From: Actinomycetes bacterium
Lineage (GTDB): Bacteria; Actinomycetota; Actinomycetes; S36-B12; UBA10799
NCBI GenBank assembly: GCA_029779995.1
Contig: JAKOZM010000373.1
Span: forward strand, 1 to 10,134
Direction of reading: 5' to 3'
DNA length: 10,134 bases
The translations under genes were made by a program, and so were the position numbers. Shown here piece after piece: positions 5,418 through 10,134 of this stretch (the stretch's first letter is position 1; every line of letters begins with the position of its first letter). A model generated the notes under the pieces. The model saw nothing but the letters and a program-made list of their open reading frames with translations, was not told the DNA's origin and did no database searches.

Positions 5418-7631
5418 ATGCTGGCCGGTAGTCGAGAAGTGGGTACCGAGCAAGGGACTGACCGGCCGCACCGGTCGGTGAGTCGGCGACGGTTGGTGGA
5501 TCCCGCCATGGCGCTTCCGGCCACCTCTGTCGTGACGGTCGTCGCGCCGTGGGGAGGCGGGAAGTCCCAGCTGCTCCGGCAGTTAGCCGCTCGCAGCATG
5601 GTCAGGGCGGTGACCATCACGCTGACACCGGCCAACTGCAGTTCGGTCAGCGATTTCGCGGGAATCATCGTTGAGGCACTCGGCTTGACTCCGGCCCGGG
5701 TCTTCGGCGCCGAGCGATCGGATGGCATTCCGAGCGTCGAAACGCGCGCGCGATCCGTGGCCGCCGCGACGGTCCGCATGCATCTGCTGATTCTCTTCGA
5801 CGACGTCCACCACCTCACCGACCCCGACGCGATTCACTTTCTCGGCTTGCTCCTGCGTCAACCGGCGCCGCACACGACCTACGTCCTGGCTGGGCACACG
5901 CTGCCCAAACTCCGACTGGCCCGGGTGGCCATCGAGGGGCGACTGCATCAGATCGGCACGGAGGACCTGAATTTTGACCGTGTCGAGGCCAGGGCTCTTG
6001 CGGCGGGCACCCTGAAAGCCGCTCAGGTCGACTCCCTGCACGCTGCCGTCTTCGGGTGGCCCCTCGGGGTCGCCGCCGGGCTGCGCGACCAGGCCAACCC
6101 CGCAACCGGCACGACCTCGCTCCAGCCCGCTCGTGGCGGCCAGGACGGCAGCGAACTCGCGCACCTCGCGGACCAGGTGGTCGCCGGGCTCGGGTCACGA
6201 ACCCGCCAGGTCCTCGCCGACATCGCCACCGTGGCGCCGCTGCCGAGCCACGTCCTCGCCGGGTTGGCCTGCCCCGACTACGACGATCAGCTCGCTGAAC
6301 TCATCGAACATCCGGTCCCGATGATCCGGGTCAGCCGTGACTCGAGGACCATTCAGGTGGGCGGACCACTCACTCTCGCCCTGGAACGACACCCCGACGT
6401 CAACCCGTCGGATCACCGAAGCACGGTGCTGCGCAAGGTGCAACGCCAATGTGAGGCAGACGGTGACTTCGAGTCGGCACTGATCGCACTCGACTTGCTC
6501 GGTGATGCCGACGCCTTGGCGGCCTTCATCTTGCGTGAGGCGCCCACCGCGATCTGGCAGGGGAGGCTGGCGACGGTGGAGCGTTGGCTGAGCTCCTTCC
6601 CCCCTGAGGCTCACGTCAAGTGCTCCGCGCTGCATCTCGCGAACGCGATGTCCGCCAGCGCTCGCTACGACTTCCGCACCGCTGCGCGAGCCCTCGAACA
6701 GCATCATTCACAGCTGGTGGCGCAGGGTCGGCAGGACTCGCCCGAGGCCAAGGTCGCCAATCTGCTCCGCGAAGCCTCCGGCCAGTTTCCCTTGGGGTCG
6801 ATCAGCCGTGGTTTCACCTCTGAGCTCACGCCGTTCAGGCTGCTCGCCCTCTACCTGGAGGGGTTTGCCGATGTGGTGGAGGGCGACCTGGTGCATGCAG
6901 AGGCCGTCCTCACCGCGCTCGGCGGCTACGTCAGAGACTTGCCACTGTTGGACATCATGCGGTTGGGGATGCTGGCGTTTGCCGTCGCACACGCCGGGCG
7001 CAGGGACCAGGCCTGGGGTTTGGTCCGCGAGTCCGTCAGCGTCCGCACGAGCGCAGGCCTGTCGGGTCATGACTCGACGACCCTCACGGATGCGGTGCGC
7101 GCCAGCCTGCTCGCGTCCCGGGGCCGACACATCGATGCGCGAACGAGCGCTCGCCCGGCGCAGGCCGCCGTTGAGCGCGCCGGAACGACAGCGCCGTCCA
7201 TGCGTCTGCTCATGCTGCTGTGCCTGCTCGATGTTGCCTTGCTCAACGGTGACTACGCTGCGGCCGACGAGCTGAGCCAGCAAGCCCGCGCCACCGTCGA
7301 TATCTCCCAGCACAACCACCAGCTCCAGCGATGGTTGACACCCTTCCTGAGCCGCCAGCCACCCGCGGGCATGGCGCGGTCAAGCTCCTTGTCGGCCACC
7401 GAGCTGATGGTCCTGCGCTTCTTGGCCACGCCACACGGCATACCGCGAATTGCCGAAGAGATGCGGATCAGTCCCAACACGGTGCGGACCCACGCCCGCT
7501 CGATCTATCGCAAGTTGGAGGCGCATAGTCGGGATGAGGCCATCGCGACGGCCACGGCCCGAGGGCTGTTGACTCCCGTCGGTATGCCGGCCGGTCACCC
7601 GGGCGCTGGGCCGCCCTCCTCAGTCGAATAG
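5418..7631 (+). CDS. LAL-type (MalT-like) LuxR-family transcriptional regulator 1
   Basis: The 737-residue cytoplasmic STAND-type regulator couples nucleotide and ligand sensing to DNA binding. N-terminal ATPase: VSRRRLVDP (about 21-29) matches the usual LAL lead-in. Walker A is APWGGGKS (43-50, K49). Walker B is LLILFDDVHH (D128, D129). FGWPLGVAAGL (about 212-222) is the conserved GWP motif that ends the ATPase core. About residues 230-640 form a helical region of the TPR/MalT type. The LuxR helix-turn-helix is at 658-722, with recognition helix SPNTVRTHARSIYRKL (685-700). At 737 residues it is shorter than classical MalT (about 900). Unusual points: the P-loop has WGG where family members usually have AGY, and AGHTLP (158-163) replaces the common SRTDP-like sensor with no Arg. 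It faces a second LAL gene tail to tail. Its ligand and targets are unknown. It could be taken for an AfsR/SARP-like protein, but the C-terminal LuxR HTH argues against that. Confidence 0.9.
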   Translation: MLAGSREVGTEQGTDRPHRSVSRRRLVDPAMALPATSVVTVVAPWGGGKSQLLRQLAARSMVRAVTITLTPANCSSVSDFAGIIVEALGLTPARVFGAERSDGIPSVETRARSVAAATVRMHLLILFDDVHHLTDPDAIHFLGLLLRQPAPHTTYVLAGHTLPKLRLARVAIEGRLHQIGTEDLNFDRVEARALAAGTLKAAQVDSLHAAVFGWPLGVAAGLRDQANPATGTTSLQPARGGQDGSELAHLADQVVAGLGSRTRQVLADIATVAPLPSHVLAGLACPDYDDQLAELIEHPVPMIRVSRDSRTIQVGGPLTLALERHPDVNPSDHRSTVLRKVQRQCEADGDFESALIALDLLGDADALAAFILREAPTAIWQGRLATVERWLSSFPPEAHVKCSALHLANAMSASARYDFRTAARALEQHHSQLVAQGRQDSPEAKVANLLREASGQFPLGSISRGFTSELTPFRLLALYLEGFADVVEGDLVHAEAVLTALGGYVRDLPLLDIMRLGMLAFAVAHAGRRDQAWGLVRESVSVRTSAGLSGHDSTTLTDAVRASLLASRGRHIDARTSARPAQAAVERAGTTAPSMRLLMLLCLLDVALLNGDYAAADELSQQARATVDISQHNHQLQRWLTPFLSRQPPAGMARSSSLSATELMVLRFLATPHGIPRIAEEMRISPNTVRTHARSIYRKLEAHSRDEAIATATARGLLTPVGMPAGHPGAGPPSSVE

Positions 7632-9710
7632 TCCCCTCATCGTCGCTTCCGCGAGCGCACCCGAGCGACTGCGCACACCCAGTTTGCGGAAGATCGACCT
7701 GGTGTGGCTGCGCACAGTCGTCGGCGAGAGCTGCAGCTCGGCGGCGATCCGCGGCACGGTGAGATGGGAGTTGAGCAGCTTCAGCACCTTTGACTCGGCG
7801 GCGGTGAGCAGCGCGGTCGGCGCTTCCTCCCGCGATTCGACCTCCACCGGCCGGAAGACTTCTTCGACTCGCTCTTGGATTCCCGGCCTGAGCAGTTGCG
7901 CCACGCGAAGGCAGGCGGCCGCATGCTCGCCGGCCCGCTCGAGGTCCCCGAGGGCCTCGTGGGCCGCCGTGAGGAGGACCTGCGCAGAGAGGTGGAGCAA
8001 CGGGAAACCCGAGCCCAAGGCGGCGAGCTTTCGGGCCGCGTTGTCCGCATGAAGTCGGACTGCTTCGCCATCTCCGGCGAACCCGGACTTCGCGGCGAAG
8101 AACGCATCCACGCCGGCGGTGAGCGGGTTGTTCGCCAACTCCGCATTCGCCATGGTGTGCGTCAACTCGTTGAACAGCTCGTGGGTGTCCACGCGGTTGT
8201 CTGGGAGCAACAGGACGGCCCCCAGGGCGGCGTCATTGAGCACCGACAGCAGCGGATAGCGGGGCAGGAAAGCACGCTGGGCGCGAAGCAGGCGAACGGC
8301 CTTCCCCTCCTGACCCGACAAGGCCGCGTCAGCGCCGGCGATGACGTGTGCCAAGAGCCGCCACGCGGTGACGTCGCTGTCGAGTGCCGCCTCAAGGGCT
8401 TGGCCGGGGGCACGCACTCCGGTGACTTCCTCGAGGAAGGCGGCCGCGCGGAAGCCCGGGGCGTCACTGTCGACGTTGTCGGAGTCAACCAGGGCCACCC
8501 ACCGCGCGATGGGGACGGTGTTGCCCTCTGACAGGGCCGCCAGCGCGTGCATGATGCCCAGCCCGGGAAGGGTGCGAACCTCTTCGGCGGTGAACTCCGA
8601 CAACCAGCTCAACAGCAGGCGACCCCTCCCGGCCAGAGCGCGGCCCACCCCATGTCGGACGACGTATGCCGCGAGCTCACCTCGGCTGAGGTGGTCGCGG
8701 GTGAGGGTGAAGGCCTGTTCGTAGTCGCCCGATCGCGTGAGTGCGGCCAGAATCGGCGCCAGGACGCGGTCCCGCTCTGGTGACGGTCGGCTTCGGAACT
8801 GCTGGAGGAGGTGGTGGGCCAGGACCGGTGCGAGCTGGAGGTGCTTTCCCCCCGACCGCATGACGACCATCGGGACGGGTTCCACCTCCAGACTGCTGGC
8901 GAAGGCAGCGGAATCGTGCGCACTGCGCGCTTGGTCGAGCAACTCGACACCTGCCCCGCCGAGAAGTCCGACCACCTCGAGAAAGCGAAGGGTCGCTTTG
9001 GGAAGCCCCGCGAAGACTTCCTCCTCGAGGTAAGGCTTGAGCCGCTCCGCAAGGGCGGCCACGGTGATTGGCCGGCCACTTCGGACCAGATGCACGCCCG
9101 TCCACACGGCAGCAGGCCAGCCCAGGGTCAACGGGTGGAGTCGGGGCTCGGCATTCAGGTCCAAGGACCCGAACAGGTCGAAAACCTCTGATGGGCTCAT
9201 CGTGAGGAACTGATCCCCCAGTTCGAGCACCTGTCGCCCCGTTGCCTGGCCAAAACCGACCGGCATTCGACGGCCCGCGACGATGACGATGCAGGAGTCG
9301 GGCAGGTCACGAATCACCGTTTCGAGGGCCTGACGGGCACCCTCATCGATGAGCTGTTCCAGATTGTCGACCATGAACAACGACGGTTGTTTGTCCAGAG
9401 CCGCCCGCAAGCGCGGCCAGACCACCGACATCCACGAGCCGTTGTCCGCGGACCACTCAGCAGAAGCGCCGTTGGCTGTGGCCACCAAGGGCGAGAAGGC
9501 CCGCTGGAGCGCGTCGTGAATCGCGTTGACATCGCCGTGCCAGTCCTGAAGGGCGAGCAGGAGTGCGGGACGGTTCCGGTTGCCCAGCGCGGACGCCAGG
9601 AGCGCTGACTTGCCGTAACCGGCCGGTGCGATGAGGGCGAGCAGCGATCCGGGCCCAGGGTCGGGGAGTCGCTTCCTGCTGGCCCGATCCCCGGGCGAGA
9701 ACACCGACAT
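7620..9710 (-). CDS. LAL-type (MalT-like) LuxR-family transcriptional regulator 2
   Basis: The 696-residue protein has the same plan as its convergent neighbour. Walker A is APAGYGKS (28-35, K34), the classical LAL form. Walker B is SLFMVDNLEQL (D115, N116), with Asn where a second acidic residue is usual. AGRRMP (about 145-150) keeps the sensor Arg, LGWPA lies at 196-200, and VFAGLPKATLRFLEVVGLLG (232-251) matches the conserved MalT-family segment after the ATPase. A helical repeat region rich in Ala and Leu follows. The LuxR HTH (635-696) ends the protein, with recognition helix SPTTVRSHTRSIFRKL. The chosen start, ATG 9710, has AAAGGA 5 nt before it; ATG 9770 would add 20 residues but has no ribosome site. 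The stop overlaps the last 12 bases of LAL regulator 1. A sirtuin gene lies 79 nt upstream on the same strand, so co-transcription is possible. Ligand and targets are unknown. Confidence 0.9.
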   Translation of the reverse strand: MSVFSPGDRASRKRLPDPGPGSLLALIAPAGYGKSALLASALGNRNRPALLLALQDWHGDVNAIHDALQRAFSPLVATANGASAEWSADNGSWMSVVWPRLRAALDKQPSLFMVDNLEQLIDEGARQALETVIRDLPDSCIVIVAGRRMPVGFGQATGRQVLELGDQFLTMSPSEVFDLFGSLDLNAEPRLHPLTLGWPAAVWTGVHLVRSGRPITVAALAERLKPYLEEEVFAGLPKATLRFLEVVGLLGGAGVELLDQARSAHDSAAFASSLEVEPVPMVVMRSGGKHLQLAPVLAHHLLQQFRSRPSPERDRVLAPILAALTRSGDYEQAFTLTRDHLSRGELAAYVVRHGVGRALAGRGRLLLSWLSEFTAEEVRTLPGLGIMHALAALSEGNTVPIARWVALVDSDNVDSDAPGFRAAAFLEEVTGVRAPGQALEAALDSDVTAWRLLAHVIAGADAALSGQEGKAVRLLRAQRAFLPRYPLLSVLNDAALGAVLLLPDNRVDTHELFNELTHTMANAELANNPLTAGVDAFFAAKSGFAGDGEAVRLHADNAARKLAALGSGFPLLHLSAQVLLTAAHEALGDLERAGEHAAACLRVAQLLRPGIQERVEEVFRPVEVESREEAPTALLTAAESKVLKLLNSHLTVPRIAAELQLSPTTVRSHTRSIFRKLGVRSRSGALAEATMRGLFD

Positions 9711-9715
9711 CGCCG

Positions 9716-9721
9716 TCCTTT
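9716..9721 (-). promoter_or_regulatory. Ribosome binding site of the second LAL gene
   Basis: On the minus strand AAAGGA ends 5 nt before ATG 9710. The in-frame ATG at 9770 is preceded by a pyrimidine-rich stretch with no such motif, so the shorter protein is preferred. Confidence 0.55.
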
Positions 9722-9789
9722 GCACCACACGTGTTTGGCAGAGGGACGCTATCGCGCCGCGAGCGACCATACGAAGAGATGGACGAGGT

Positions 9790-10134
9790 TCATCGGGTTG
9801 TGACGATGCCGCCCGCAGCCCGCACCATCGCGGGTAACGCTCCGGCCGCAGTGGCCCGCAGGCTCACCGTCGCGGCCTCGGTGAGCAGCGTCTCGCGAGG
9901 GTCCACTTCCACAACCGGTATGCCGTTCGCGCCGGCCAAGTGGGGAAGGCTGGCCGCCGGCTGGACGATGCCCGACGTGCCGACCACGACGACGAGGTCG
10001 GTGTCCCGGCATACGTCGATTGCGAGGTCGAATTCCCTTGCCGGAAGCGGCTCTTCGAACCACACCACCCCGGGCCGGATGTCCCCGTCGGCGCAGTGGC
10101 GGCAGCGGTCGGGGTCGAGCCGTTCGACGGGTTC
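9790..10134 (-). CDS. Sir2-family NAD-dependent protein deacetylase (partial, N-terminus beyond right edge)
   Basis: Only the C-terminal 114 residues are present; the frame runs open to the right edge. Sirtuins remove acyl groups from lysine using NAD+ in the cytoplasm. The fragment shows the second half of the zinc site, CRHC (11-14). RPGVVWFEEPLP (21-32) follows, the family's RPxVVxFGE segment, here with E for the usual G. VVVVGTSGIVQPAA (51-64) is the GTS motif that contacts NAD, and VVEVDPRET (77-85) corresponds to the usual hhEINPxxT strand. The C-terminus LRATAAGALPAMV is typical of bacterial class III (CobB-like) or class U sirtuins. The NAD-binding GAGxS motif, catalytic His and first Cys pair lie outside the window, so activity cannot be judged. 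The LAL regulator gene follows 79 nt downstream on the same strand. Confidence 0.92.
   Translation of the reverse strand, partial: EPVERLDPDRCRHCADGDIRPGVVWFEEPLPAREFDLAIDVCRDTDLVVVVGTSGIVQPAASLPHLAGANGIPVVEVDPRETLLTEAATVSLRATAAGALPAMVRAAGGIVTTR

Noticed and set aside
5117..9733. CACGTG upstream of both LAL genes (5117-5122 and 9728-9733) as a shared operator
   Set aside because: The same hexamer occurs several times inside the secreted-protein gene (about 1250, 1817 and 2084), so it is not specific to these promoters.
1..10134. CRISPR array, tRNA or rRNA genes, insertion sequence, phage or defence genes
   Set aside because: No regularly spaced direct repeats, no tRNA-like cloverleaf, no transposase or integrase motifs and no terminal inverted repeats were found. 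All long real frames are accounted for by the five genes listed.

Overview
The window is GC-rich throughout, uses GTG and ATG starts, and its codons strongly favour G or C in the third position. It encodes two large MalT-like (LAL) LuxR regulators and a very long secreted DUF11/SdrD_B-type protein. Together these suggest a high-GC Gram-positive actinobacterium, perhaps in the Micrococcales; that placement is inference only.

Layout. (1) Positions 1-3798, minus strand: the N-terminal 1266 residues of a giant secreted, multi-domain surface protein. Its reading frame is open across the whole stretch and runs off the left edge. (2) Positions 3799-4153: a divergent intergenic region holding the start signals of the secreted-protein gene (leftward) and of a Crp/Fnr-like regulator (rightward). 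(3) Positions 4154-4873, plus strand: the Crp/Fnr-like regulator. (4) Positions 4874-5417: a 544-base gene-free stretch with a strong long hairpin just after the regulator, a 15-bp palindrome beside a perfect TTGACA box, and several GC-rich inverted repeats. (5) Positions 5418-7631, plus strand: a LAL-type LuxR regulator. (6) Positions 7620-9710, minus strand: a second LAL-type regulator, tail to tail with the first and sharing 12 bases with it. (7) Positions 9790-10134, minus strand: the C-terminal part of a Sir2-family deacetylase whose start lies beyond the right edge.

How the genes may work together. Three of the five genes are transcription regulators. The Crp-like gene is divergent from the surface-protein gene, which makes it the best local candidate to control that gene. 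The two LAL proteins share the same plan (P-loop ATPase, helical repeat region, C-terminal LuxR HTH), have similar HTH domains and converge on each other. They look like a diverged paralogous pair with altered nucleotide-site residues. No ligand, target or pathway can be read from the window. No tRNA, rRNA, CRISPR array, insertion sequence or phage gene is visible.
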